64,000 bases of DNA, from NCBI RefSeq assembly GCF_026262645.1, contig NZ_SHNO01000001.1, positions 2,914,001 through 2,978,000 of the forward strand. The letters run 5' to 3'. The notes under the pieces were generated by a model. It made no database searches and was not told the origin of the DNA. It saw only the letters and a program-made list of their open reading frames with translations. The stretch comes from Candidatus Marimicrobium litorale (lineage in GTDB: Bacteria > Pseudomonadota > Gammaproteobacteria > Pseudomonadales > Halieaceae). Positions 8,308 to 16,897 of the stretch are shown piece by piece (position 1 is the first letter of the stretch; each line of letters starts with the position of its first letter). The translations under genes were made by a program, and so were the position numbers.

Positions 8308-8748
8308 TCACCAATGGCCACTGTTGTCCATGGAGTTCCATGGTTCCTGAGGCTCAAGCGGTTTTCCCGCTTGTAGAAGCTCAATGGAAATACCGTCGGG
8401 ACTGCGCACAAATGCCATGTGGCCATCACGTGGAGGCCGATTTATGACAACACCCTTTTCCATGAGTCTCCGGCAGGTGTCATAGAGGTTGTCCACCTGA
8501 TAGGCCAGGTGCCCAAAGTTGCGGCCTGCATCGTAGTCTTCCGAATCCCAGTTCCAGGTGATCTCCACCAGCGGGCTCATGTCTGACTCAGCGGTCCCAA
8601 TATCGTCGGGGGCAGCAAGAAACACGAGAGTAAATCGCCCCCCCTCACTGTCATAACGACGCACCTCCACCAGACCCAGTTTGTCGCAATAAAAATCCAG
8701 CGTCTCTTCCAGGTCGCGTGCGCGCACCATCGTATGCAGAAATCTCAC
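8308..8748 (-). CDS. gloA: Glyoxalase I / VOC-family protein
   Basis: A 146-residue vicinal-oxygen-chelate protein close to lactoylglutathione lyase, which isomerises the methylglyoxal-glutathione hemithioacetal. Likely metal ligands are H5 (MRFLHTMVR), the Glu in PLVEITWNW, the His in FGHLAYQV and the Glu in ISIELLQ, giving the complete H/E/H/E set. The typical FYCDKLGL segment follows the start. The start is GTG at 8748 with a strong AGGAG-type ribosome site just upstream. The gene lies about 100 bases downstream of the flavoprotein gene on the same strand and may share its transcript. Confidence 0.85.
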   Translation of the reverse strand: MRFLHTMVRARDLEETLDFYCDKLGLVEVRRYDSEGGRFTLVFLAAPDDIGTAESDMSPLVEITWNWDSEDYDAGRNFGHLAYQVDNLYDTCRRLMEKGVVINRPPRDGHMAFVRSPDGISIELLQAGKPLEPQEPWNSMDNSGHW

Positions 8749-8851
8749 AGGAGTTCTCCTTGAGACACTCGATTAGCGAACGAATCCGGTTGTTTATTCT
8801 CCGCATCATTACCGTTGCTGCTTACCGCGATCAAAGTTGCTTTCTCCCTCT

Positions 8852-10339
8852 TCAATTTGCCGCCGCCTGCCTTCCTGCGAGACGGCCTGAGAACGTTGCA
8901 TCGCCGACAGACATGCCGCTGGAATAACCGTCTGCACGTCGGACAATGCCACAGGCAGTGCGGCCGGCAGCGTAAAGACCCGTGATGACATCGCGTTGCG
9001 GATTTACGACTTCGCCAGTGGGCAGTGTGTCGAGGCCACCGAGGGTGAACATGGGCACGAATACGCCTCTTCCAGGAGTAACGTCCAGTGCAACCAGCGG
9101 TGGCGCAAGAGGTTGCAGCCATTCTGCGGCCTTGTGGAATTGGGTGTCATCGCCATTGGCAACATCTTCATTGTAGATAGCAATCGAGTTTTGCAGGGTG
9201 CCCTTGCGCAGTCCCAGCTCTCCCTCCAGCTCCTCCGGGGTCTCTCCAGTGCCGGCAATGCCCGCCCCCATGTAGTTCATTTTCTCGTAGTCACCGTACT
9301 GTTCTACGGTGAGAATAAAATAGAAGCGGTCGCCGGGCTCGTTCAGCACAGCTTGCCCCAGTCGAGAGTGGTAGACATCCTCGTTGATGAACCGTTGGCC
9401 TTTATCGTTAACAAGAATGCCGCTTGTGATTGTGGCGGGTGGGTAGTAAGGAATACTGATAAAGCCTTCGTGCATATTGATAGCGGCAGCGCCTACTGAC
9501 ATACCCATCATAATGCCGGTGCCTGTATCTCCTGGGTTGCCGATGGCGTTGTTGCCACTGAGCAGTTTAGGCGCGTACTTTGCCAGCATGTCCTCGTTCA
9601 TAACAAAGCCACCGGCACAGAGGATAACGCCCTTGTGTACCCGCACGGTGTACTCTTTCTGGTCCTGGCGAATCACCAGTCCAACCACCGCATTATCGTC
9701 ATCGACAACGAGACACAGTACTCGGGTTTCGTAGTTAATCGTGATCTGCTCTCTTTTCTCAACGTTCTCGGTAACGATCTTCATGAACATAGGCCCGCCG
9801 TTGTCACCCTCGACATACAGGTTATGCCCGCGTGGTGCGGGTTTGGCGTGCTCCGAGAATGGGTAGGCCTTCTCACTGCCGGTATACAGTAGTCCGTCGT
9901 CCGTCAGGCACATGATGCCCCGCTCCTTGTGAAAGCTGTCTTTGAACGGAACACCGAGATGGTCTACGAGCCAGTTAAAATGCTCCACGCTATGCTCGCA
10001 GTAGTTGCGTATTTTGGCTTCATCTGCCTGGGGGCCGGCCGACATCATCATGTAAGTGAACATAGCCTCGGTGCTGTCCTCAAAGCCGCAAGCGCGTTGC
10101 ACACGAGTGCCGCCGTTACCGCCCATGTAGATTTCCGCTGATGACATGGCGGTTGACCCGCCGCCCTCGCTGGCCAGCTCAAAGATCGTCACTTTGGCGC
10201 CTTCGTCCGCTGCCTCTATGGCAGCGCAGCCGCCTGCGCCGCCGAAACCGACGACGGCGACATCGGTGTCACTGTCCCACTGGTCAATATCGCGGGCGTT
10301 GCGCGCCTGGCAGGGATTGGTTTTACTTTGCTCGGACAT
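8852..10339 (-). CDS. FAD-dependent dehydrogenase, 3-ketosteroid dehydrogenase/fumarate reductase flavoprotein type
   Basis: A 495-residue FAD_binding_2 flavoprotein. The dinucleotide-binding fold is DVAVVGFGGAGGCAAIEAA near the N-terminus, with a second FAD contact GGGSTAMSSAEIYMGG. The C-terminal signature GLYAAGRTACGIVRRADGYSSG resembles KstD-like proteins of steroid- and lipid-degrading Proteobacteria and Actinobacteria. The substrate is not certain: 3-ketosteroid 1-dehydrogenation is possible but no other steroid gene is present. I placed the start at ATG 10339 (MSEQSK), which has GAAGAAGG upstream, rather than at 10423, which only adds a basic non-conserved leader. Confidence 0.75.
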   Translation of the reverse strand: MSEQSKTNPCQARNARDIDQWDSDTDVAVVGFGGAGGCAAIEAADEGAKVTIFELASEGGGSTAMSSAEIYMGGNGGTRVQRACGFEDSTEAMFTYMMMSAGPQADEAKIRNYCEHSVEHFNWLVDHLGVPFKDSFHKERGIMCLTDDGLLYTGSEKAYPFSEHAKPAPRGHNLYVEGDNGGPMFMKIVTENVEKREQITINYETRVLCLVVDDDNAVVGLVIRQDQKEYTVRVHKGVILCAGGFVMNEDMLAKYAPKLLSGNNAIGNPGDTGTGIMMGMSVGAAAINMHEGFISIPYYPPATITSGILVNDKGQRFINEDVYHSRLGQAVLNEPGDRFYFILTVEQYGDYEKMNYMGAGIAGTGETPEELEGELGLRKGTLQNSIAIYNEDVANGDDTQFHKAAEWLQPLAPPLVALDVTPGRGVFVPMFTLGGLDTLPTGEVVNPQRDVITGLYAAGRTACGIVRRADGYSSGMSVGDATFSGRLAGRQAAAN

Positions 10340-10580
10340 GGCTTTTGTGCCTTCTTCGGGAAACTCGCGGTTCCAACAACGGTAAAGGAAACAGATTAAA
10401 GCCCTTTCCCGCGGCAGTGACAACGTGCGGGAATTGGCAGCGGGCCAAAATATTGTACGGTCTGCGGGTTATTGTCCCTCATGGGTGCGCAAAAGGGCAG
10501 TGCTGGGTCTGCCGGACGTCTGGGGTTTTGGGGGCCTGCTGCGTTACAATCAGCGCCTTTTTACGTGGAGCAACCTTTTC

Positions 10581-11486
10581 ATGTGGTTTAAGAATATTCG
10601 TGCCTACCGGCTTACCAGTCCCTTTGACCTCTCTCCGGAGGCGCTGGGTGAAAAGCTGACTGCCCGGCCATTTTTGCCCTGCGCGAAATCCCAGGCCGTG
10701 GCAATGGGCTGGGAGCCTCCGCTGGGTGAGGAATCAGGGGAATTGGTCCATGCCGCTGCCGGCCGCTTGCTGATCAAGCTGAAGCGGGAGGAAAAATTGC
10801 TGCCCTCCACGGTTGTGCGTGAGCTTTTGGAAGAAAAAGTGGCGGAAATCGAATCAGGGCAAGCCCGCAAGGTATACCGCAAGGAGCGACTCAGCCTGAA
10901 AGACGAGATCATTCAGGACTGCTTGCCTCGGGCATTTAGTCGCTCTACCCATATCCACGCATATATCGATGTGCGTGAGAACTGGATGTTTATCGACAGC
11001 GCCAGCGCCTCCCGGTCGGAAGAGTTGCTGAACCTGTTTCGCGAGTGCGTCGGCAGTTTCCCGGTTATTTTGCCACAAGTAAACCACGCGCCTGCCGCGG
11101 TAATGACTGCTTGGCTCGCCAATCGCAGTCTGCCTGACGATTTCGAGTTGGGTCAGGAGGTAGAGCTGAGAGAGCCTGGCGAGGAAGGGGGCGTAGTCCG
11201 TTGTCGCGGCGTTGATTTGTTGAGTGAAGAGGTGGAAACTCATCTCAATGCGGGCAAACAGGTTGCCCGGCTGGCGCTGGAGTGGGATGAACGAGTACAG
11301 TTGGTGTTGGCCGAGGATCTTTGCCTGCGTCGCCTCAAGTTCGCAGAGGAGTTGATGAAAGAGAACGAGGATATCCCCGAGGCGGACACCGCCGCGCGAC
11401 TGGATGCAGACTTTGCATTGCTGGCGGATGCGATTACTGGAATGCAGGGGCGTGTTGTGACTTTATTCGGCGGTGAGGTGGAATAA
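10581..11486 (+). CDS. rdgC: Recombination-associated protein RdgC
   Basis: 301 residues, the usual length of RdgC (about 303 in E. coli). The N-terminus MWFKNIRAYRLTSPF is characteristic, and the ATG at 10581 is chosen for it; upstream codons in the same frame are not conserved. RdgC forms a ring-shaped dimer on double-stranded DNA and limits RecA loading. The middle part ASASRSEELLNLFRE and the C-terminal GRVVTLFGGEVE match the family. The mnmH gene begins just after the rdgC stop (about 8 bases between stop and ATG), suggesting co-transcription. Confidence 0.95.
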   Translation: MWFKNIRAYRLTSPFDLSPEALGEKLTARPFLPCAKSQAVAMGWEPPLGEESGELVHAAAGRLLIKLKREEKLLPSTVVRELLEEKVAEIESGQARKVYRKERLSLKDEIIQDCLPRAFSRSTHIHAYIDVRENWMFIDSASASRSEELLNLFRECVGSFPVILPQVNHAPAAVMTAWLANRSLPDDFELGQEVELREPGEEGGVVRCRGVDLLSEEVETHLNAGKQVARLALEWDERVQLVLAEDLCLRRLKFAEELMKENEDIPEADTAARLDADFALLADAITGMQGRVVTLFGGEVE

Positions 11487-11493
11487 CACAACA

Positions 11494-12588
11494 ATGAAAG
11501 GGCGCCCTGACACTGACGATTACAGAGCGCTTTTCCTCGGCAATGTTCCGATGATAGATTTGCGAGCGCCGGTAGAATTTGAGAAGGGCGCGTTTCCGGC
11601 CTCACTGAGCCTGCCATTAATGAGTGACGATGAACGAGCCCAGGTAGGGATTTGTTACAAACAGGAAGGTCAGCAGGCGGCTATCGAGTTGGGGCATCGC
11701 CTCGTGAGCGGCGACATCAGAGCGCGGCGGCTAGCCCAGTGGAGCGAGTTTGCCTGCCAGCATCCCGCAGGTTACCTGTATTGCTGGCGGGGCGGGTTGC
11801 GCTCCCAGACTGTGCAGTCCTGGCTGAAGCAAGAGGGCATCGAGTACCCGCTGGTCAAAGGTGGTTACAAGGCTATGCGGCGTTTCCTGCTGGAAGAACT
11901 GGAGCGTTCGATTGCACTGGCCGATTTCGTACTGATTAGTGGCAAGACCGGCACCGGCAAGACCCGTGTGATTGAGCGCCTTACCCGGGCCGTCGATCTT
12001 GAGGGCCTCGCCAATCATCGCGGCTCCAGTTTTGGTCAATTGCCCACACCGCAGCCCGCCCAGATCGCCTTTGAGAACAGCTTGAGCATCGTGTTGATGC
12101 AATTGCTGGCCCGGCAACAGCGAACCGTTTTTGTTGAAGACGAAGGGCGCCTTATTGGCCGTCTCTACCTGCCAGAGTCTCTGCGAAAAAAGATGGCCTG
12201 CGCACCCATGCTGCTGGTGGAACATAGCCTGGAAGACCGTATTGATGTTGTTATTGAGGATTACGTGGTTGATCTGGGCCGTCGCTATGCCAACATTTAC
12301 GGGGAGCCCGGCGCGGCTCTCCATCGAGAGAAAATGCAGCAGGACCTTACCCGCATTGGCAAGCGTTTGGGCGGACAGCGACTGCAGCAAGTGAGTGAAT
12401 TGATGGATGAGGCGTTCAGGCAGCAGTGGCGAAACGCTGATTTGGATGGGCACAGGTTCTGGATTGCGGTTTTACTGGAGCAATACTACGACCCGATGTA
12501 CGAGTACCAGTTCTCTCGGCGTGAGGGCGAACGTTTATTTCTTGGTGACCGAGATGCGGTGGTCGCCAGGGCCAAGCAGGCTCTGTAG
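11494..12588 (+). CDS. mnmH: tRNA 2-selenouridine synthase (MnmH/SelU/YbbB)
   Basis: A 364-residue protein that converts 2-thiouridine at the wobble position of some tRNAs to 2-selenouridine through a geranylated intermediate, using selenophosphate. The N-terminal rhodanese domain has the catalytic Cys97 in YCWRGGLRSQ, the same position as in E. coli. The P-loop domain follows with GKTGTGKT at 150-157. The ATG at 11494 is preferred (GAGGTGG about 12 bases upstream); a GTG at 11473 is also in frame. The gene is directly followed by selD, which supplies its selenium donor, so the pair forms one functional unit. Confidence 0.93.
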   Translation: MKGRPDTDDYRALFLGNVPMIDLRAPVEFEKGAFPASLSLPLMSDDERAQVGICYKQEGQQAAIELGHRLVSGDIRARRLAQWSEFACQHPAGYLYCWRGGLRSQTVQSWLKQEGIEYPLVKGGYKAMRRFLLEELERSIALADFVLISGKTGTGKTRVIERLTRAVDLEGLANHRGSSFGQLPTPQPAQIAFENSLSIVLMQLLARQQRTVFVEDEGRLIGRLYLPESLRKKMACAPMLLVEHSLEDRIDVVIEDYVVDLGRRYANIYGEPGAALHREKMQQDLTRIGKRLGGQRLQQVSELMDEAFRQQWRNADLDGHRFWIAVLLEQYYDPMYEYQFSRREGERLFLGDRDAVVARAKQAL

Positions 12589-12589
12589 G

Positions 12590-14797
12590 GTGCAGGCTGC
12601 GATCGAGTTGCAACGGGATCTGGTGCTTGTCGGTGGCGGCCACAGTCATGTGCTGGCCCTGCGAATGCTCGCCATGCAGCCGATCGCGGGTCTGCGCGTC
12701 ACCCTCGTCTCGCCTGCGTCCCACACGCCCTACTCCGGCATGCTTCCGGGCCTGATTTCTGGACACTATGATTTCGAACAGGTGCATATAGACCTGGCAC
12801 GATTGTGTCAGTGGTCCGGCGCGCGTTTTGTTGCGGCGGAGGTGGTAGGCCTGGATGCGCGGCAAAAGACATTGTCTTTTCAGGCAAGGCCAGACATTGC
12901 TTACGACATTGTCAGCATTGATATTGGCTCCCAGCCTGAGCTAGATAGTGTCTCCGGAGCCCGTGCACACGCCGCGCCGGTAAAACCTATCGCCAGTTTC
13001 TGGCAGCGCTGGCAACGATTGCTGCAACAGTTTGAGCGGTGCGAGATCGACCGCGGTTATCGTATCGCGCTGGTAGGCGGCGGAGCAGGCAGTGTAGAGC
13101 TAGCACTCGCTATGTCGCGGCGTTTGCAGGACACGGGCGCCAAGCTGAGCTTATGGTGTGGAGCGCCGAAGATTTTGCAGGGCTACAACCGCGGCGCACG
13201 ACGGGCCGTGATGGCCGCGTTGCAAGAGCAGGGTATCGAGATTCATCTCAGAGCGCGGGTTGTCGCCGTGCAACCTGCCCGCTTGCAGTGTGCCGATGGC
13301 GTTGAAGCCCCGTTTAATACATTGTTCTGGTGCACTGGCGCCGCTGCGGCACCCTGGATTGCAGAGTCCGGTCTGGCGACAGACGAACAGGGCTTTTTGC
13401 AGGTGCGGGATACCCTGCAGGCGAAGGACGATGAGAGTGTATTCGGCGCGGGAGATATCGCCACACAGGTCAATCACCCCCGGCCCAAGGCAGGGGTATA
13501 TGCCGTGCGCATGGGACCGGTGCTGGCACATAACCTGAGGGCACAACTGCTTAATCAACCCCTGCAGGTCTTCCGACCCCAGCGCCGGTTTCTGTCTTTG
13601 CTGTCACTCGGAGACAGGCGTGCAACAGCGAATCGAGGGCCCTTCAGTGCGACCGGGGCCTGGGTATGGCGCTGGAAAGACAGTATTGACCGCGCCTTCA
13701 TGGGGCGCTTCGAGCAGTTGCCCACGGTGATGGATCGAATACCCTCTGATAGTTTACCGGGTGTGTTGCAGCAGCCACACTGCGGCGGTTGTGGTGCCAA
13801 GGTCGGGGCGGATGCTCTTGGTACCGCACTGAAACGCCTGCAGCAGTCTTATCCACGGTATTGCGCGGAAGGGCGTGACGACGCTGCAGCGTTGCATGCG
13901 CCTGCCGGCGTCACGGTTGTGCAAAGCATAGATACCCTGCGACAGTTGGTGTCCGACCCCTGGATTATGGGGCGTATTGCCGCAAATCACGCACTGAGTG
14001 ATCTTTACGCCTGCGGTGCTTTTCCCATCTCGGCCCTGGCGTCGGTGACGCTACCTTATGCCAATGAGCTGGTGCAGGAGCGCGACTTGTATCAACTGCT
14101 TGCTGGCGCGCTTCACGAATTTTCCCGTGTCGATTGTCAGTTGCTCGGTGGCCACAGCATGCAGGGGCATGAATTGGGGCTGGGTTTTGTGGTGAATGGC
14201 ATACCACTCTCTGCTGAAAAGGGCCTTTTGCAAAAGGTCGGTTTGGCCGAGGGCGACAAGTTGATACTTACCAAGCCTATTGGCAGTGGTGTTCTGTTTG
14301 CAGCGCACATGCAATTACAGGCCGATGGGCGAGATCTGCAACACGCGATGAATACTTTGCTGCAGAGTAATGGTGAAGCAGCGAGACAGGCACTGGGGCA
14401 CGGCGCAAGTGCCTGCACGGATATCACCGGATTCGGACTGGCGGGCCACCTGCTGGAGATGTTGCAGGGTGATCTGGGCGCACGACTGGCGCTTGACAGC
14501 TTGCCGATGATGCCGGGTGCCTTACCCTTGTTTCAGGCCGGCTTTCACAGCACGATGCAGGCGCCTAATCAGCGCAGCGTCGGCAGCGCTCTACAGCACT
14601 CAGTTCATGAAGGGGATGCGCGTTTGTCAGCCTTGTTTGATCCGCAGACCAGTGGCGGGCTGCTGATCTCCATCGCGGCTGAGCGCGCACCTGATTTACT
14701 AGCAGCGCTGCGCGAAGTGGACTATCGCGATGCCGAGGTAATCGGCGAGATTGTGGCGTTACCACCAGGAGAAACGAGGGTGTTGCACATTGACTAG
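12590..14797 (+). CDS. selD: Selenide, water dikinase fused to an N-terminal FAD/NADH-dehydrogenase-like domain
   Basis: A 735-residue fusion. Residues 1 to about 380 are a pyridine-nucleotide-disulphide oxidoreductase fold (DLVLVGGGHSHV at the start, IALVGGGAGSVELALAM near 160, FGAGDIAT near 290). Residues from about 385 on are SelD, making selenophosphate from selenide and ATP. The active-site segment is CGGCGAKVG with Cys401 and Lys404; it is the cysteine form, not selenocysteine. Later AIRS features include SIDTLRQLVSDPW and DITGFGLAGHLLEM. Such fusions are known in several bacteria, where the flavoprotein part may help supply reduced selenium. The start is GTG at 12590, one base after the mnmH stop, with a TTG at 12608 as alternative. 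It overlaps the convergent sulfatase gene by 4 bases. Confidence 0.92.
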   Translation: MQAAIELQRDLVLVGGGHSHVLALRMLAMQPIAGLRVTLVSPASHTPYSGMLPGLISGHYDFEQVHIDLARLCQWSGARFVAAEVVGLDARQKTLSFQARPDIAYDIVSIDIGSQPELDSVSGARAHAAPVKPIASFWQRWQRLLQQFERCEIDRGYRIALVGGGAGSVELALAMSRRLQDTGAKLSLWCGAPKILQGYNRGARRAVMAALQEQGIEIHLRARVVAVQPARLQCADGVEAPFNTLFWCTGAAAAPWIAESGLATDEQGFLQVRDTLQAKDDESVFGAGDIATQVNHPRPKAGVYAVRMGPVLAHNLRAQLLNQPLQVFRPQRRFLSLLSLGDRRATANRGPFSATGAWVWRWKDSIDRAFMGRFEQLPTVMDRIPSDSLPGVLQQPHCGGCGAKVGADALGTALKRLQQSYPRYCAEGRDDAAALHAPAGVTVVQSIDTLRQLVSDPWIMGRIAANHALSDLYACGAFPISALASVTLPYANELVQERDLYQLLAGALHEFSRVDCQLLGGHSMQGHELGLGFVVNGIPLSAEKGLLQKVGLAEGDKLILTKPIGSGVLFAAHMQLQADGRDLQHAMNTLLQSNGEAARQALGHGASACTDITGFGLAGHLLEMLQGDLGARLALDSLPMMPGALPLFQAGFHSTMQAPNQRSVGSALQHSVHEGDARLSALFDPQTSGGLLISIAAERAPDLLAALREVDYRDAEVIGEIVALPPGETRVLHID

Positions 14798-16215
14798 GGG
14801 GTGGGGTCAGCGCGCTGTAGCAGTGCCGCAATGCCGCCTTCATGGGAGCCATTCAGCCCTAGCAGGTTGTTAAATTCTCTTGGATCGTCAGTGTGATTGT
14901 AGAGCTCTTCTCCGCCATCGGGGTAACGCGTCCAGCGCCAGTTTCCCACCCGGGTCGAAACCGCGTCACCCCAGCGCATGTTGGCGGGGCGCGCGTTGGC
15001 CTGTTCTGTTGTCATGCCAAGTAGGCTCTTACCTTGGAATTGCTCTGGCGTCGCGATTCCTGCGAGATCTGTGAGAGTGGGAGCGAGGTCGAGTAGGCTG
15101 ATCGGCGCGTCGAAACTTCCTCCTGCATCCAGTCGTCCGGGCGCGCTTATGAGCAGAGGCACGCGGGTTGCGTGCTCCCACAAGGCCATTTTTCGCCAAT
15201 GTAGTTTTTCGCCGAGGTGATAACCGTTGTCGGACCACAGGACGACAGCGGTGTTATCGGCGTAGGGGCTGGATTCCAGTGCGTCAAGAATTTGCCCGAT
15301 CATTCTGTCGGTGTGGCTGCAGGCTGCCAAGTAGGCCTGCACGTGCTGCGGCCACAGGCCAGCATCGATAACCAGATCATTTTGGGTGAGTTCACCTTCG
15401 GGCGTCACCCGCATGGGCGATTTTGCCAGGGTGACGCCCATCGGCGGAATATCATCGAGGTCGCCCGGGCGTACTTCCGGCAGCACCACCTCTTCCAGCG
15501 GGTGCATATCGAAGGCCCATTGGGGCAGACGCCAGGGCACATGGGGCTGGAACAGGCCAATTGCCATAAACCAGGGGCGGTCGTGCTCTTTTTGCAGCTC
15601 TGCTACGGCAAAATCCGCCGTTTTTTGGTCTTCATGTATCTCGCCCGGTGGCATCAATCCGTAGTCGAAGAGTGTGCCGTGGTCGCCAAAGGTGACGGGT
15701 GAGTCTTTATAGGGTTTGAATACATCCCAGAAACGCGGGGTGCCTTTTTGGTAGTGAAATACTTTTCCGGTGGAAATTGTCTCGTAGCCAGCATCGGAGA
15801 ACCAGAGAGGCAGGGGCTTTAGGTCTGGCGACATGGCCAGCTGCCAGTAGGCGGCGTTATCCTCGCTTTCGCTGACCCCGGTAGCGTCCGGCGTGAGACC
15901 CCACAGCGCGGACGCGCGGCTACCGATGCAGACCGGTACGCTGCAGTAGGCCTCGTTATAGGAAAAAGATTTTGCTCGAAGCCGATCAATATTAGGCGTG
16001 CGCACGCCCGGATGGCTGCCGAGGTAACCGACCCAGTCGTTGAGATCGTCTATGCACAACAGAAGAATATTGGGATGATCCGATAGTGTTTTCGTCGCGG
16101 ACACCGCAGGTGCTTGCGCCGCATCGGCAGAATTTCTTTTTTCACCACAGCCCAGCGTGGCCATAGTCGCGGCGGCTGCCGCGCCGGTAAGAAATTGTCT
16201 ACGGCGAATGACCAT
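14794..16215 (-). CDS. Tat-exported sulfatase (iduronate-2-sulfatase-like) with altered active-site motif
   Basis: A 473-residue alkaline-phosphatase-superfamily sulfatase. The N-terminus MVIRRRQFLTGAAAAAT is a Tat signal, and LGCG at 21-24 could be a lipobox, so the protein is probably a periplasmic lipoprotein. Metal ligands appear in LLCIDDLND (about 53-60) and WSDNGYHLGEK. The segment PNIDRL is typical. The site where sulfatases carry CxPxR for formylglycine formation reads VCIGSRAS (C96-I-G-S-R100), with Gly in place of Pro. The protein may still be modified or may be an impaired or different hydrolase. No formylglycine-generating enzyme gene lies nearby in this window. Confidence 0.85.
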   Translation of the reverse strand: MVIRRRQFLTGAAAAATMATLGCGEKRNSADAAQAPAVSATKTLSDHPNILLLCIDDLNDWVGYLGSHPGVRTPNIDRLRAKSFSYNEAYCSVPVCIGSRASALWGLTPDATGVSESEDNAAYWQLAMSPDLKPLPLWFSDAGYETISTGKVFHYQKGTPRFWDVFKPYKDSPVTFGDHGTLFDYGLMPPGEIHEDQKTADFAVAELQKEHDRPWFMAIGLFQPHVPWRLPQWAFDMHPLEEVVLPEVRPGDLDDIPPMGVTLAKSPMRVTPEGELTQNDLVIDAGLWPQHVQAYLAACSHTDRMIGQILDALESSPYADNTAVVLWSDNGYHLGEKLHWRKMALWEHATRVPLLISAPGRLDAGGSFDAPISLLDLAPTLTDLAGIATPEQFQGKSLLGMTTEQANARPANMRWGDAVSTRVGNWRWTRYPDGGEELYNHTDDPREFNNLLGLNGSHEGGIAALLQRADPTP

Positions 16216-16305
16216 GTAAACGCAACCTTATTTAGACGCACTCTAGCGCAAAAAAGCAGCATATCACGCTTGTGTCGGCTGCGCGGATGCGGAGTAATAA
16301 AACCC

Positions 16306-16731
16306 TTAGCGTTCCTCCCAGTACCGGGTCATCTCGAGATACAGGAAGGAAGCGGTCCAGGTGATTAACACGAGGCCGGTGAGCGCCTCGAGTCCGGTCA
16401 GGTAGCGCAGGTCTCCATGCGGCTCGATATCGCCAAGGCCCAGCGTCGTATACGTTGTGAAGGAGTAATACACGCAGTCCAACAAGCTGCCGTCGAAGTT
16501 TCCCTGCAAATGTCCCCAGTCATCCACACGATGTTTGATGTAGTAGGCGATTGCAAAAACCCACACCTCTATCGAGTGGGCGGTCAGCGCCAGGAATACA
16601 CCGAGCACAATACGCAGGCGGTGACGAATTTTAAGTGTCGGTAAAAAGCGGGTAATGCGGTGCAAACACTCATAGTGAATCGCCACTGCCAAGCCGATAA
16701 CAAACATGTTGACCAAAAATACACCAACCAT
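16306..16731 (-). CDS. Two-transmembrane potassium-channel-like protein
   Basis: A 141-residue membrane protein with an N-terminal helix (residues 1-20), a second helix (about 40-62), a pore loop with filter TTLGLGD (95-101), and a last helix (about 112-132). This is the Ion_trans_2 pattern, with TLGLGD in place of the canonical TVGYGD. There is no RCK or other cytosolic domain. Ion selectivity is inferred from the filter only. It is separated from the MscS gene by a divergent region of about 165 bases; both are channels but are not co-transcribed. Confidence 0.7.
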   Translation of the reverse strand: MVGVFLVNMFVIGLAVAIHYECLHRITRFLPTLKIRHRLRIVLGVFLALTAHSIEVWVFAIAYYIKHRVDDWGHLQGNFDGSLLDCVYYSFTTYTTLGLGDIEPHGDLRYLTGLEALTGLVLITWTASFLYLEMTRYWEER

Positions 16732-16897
16732 GGCAGTTTACTCCATCTTTGCCGAGAGGACCTACTCTACCGACTTTTTTGCCAAGGCAGAATATGCGTG
16801 TTGCAATACGGGTCGAGCCTCAATCGTGGCGGGGTTGGTCGAGTTGTGTCAAGATTCCTTTTGAAGCGACGCACATACAACACCGTTGAACAGGGCT

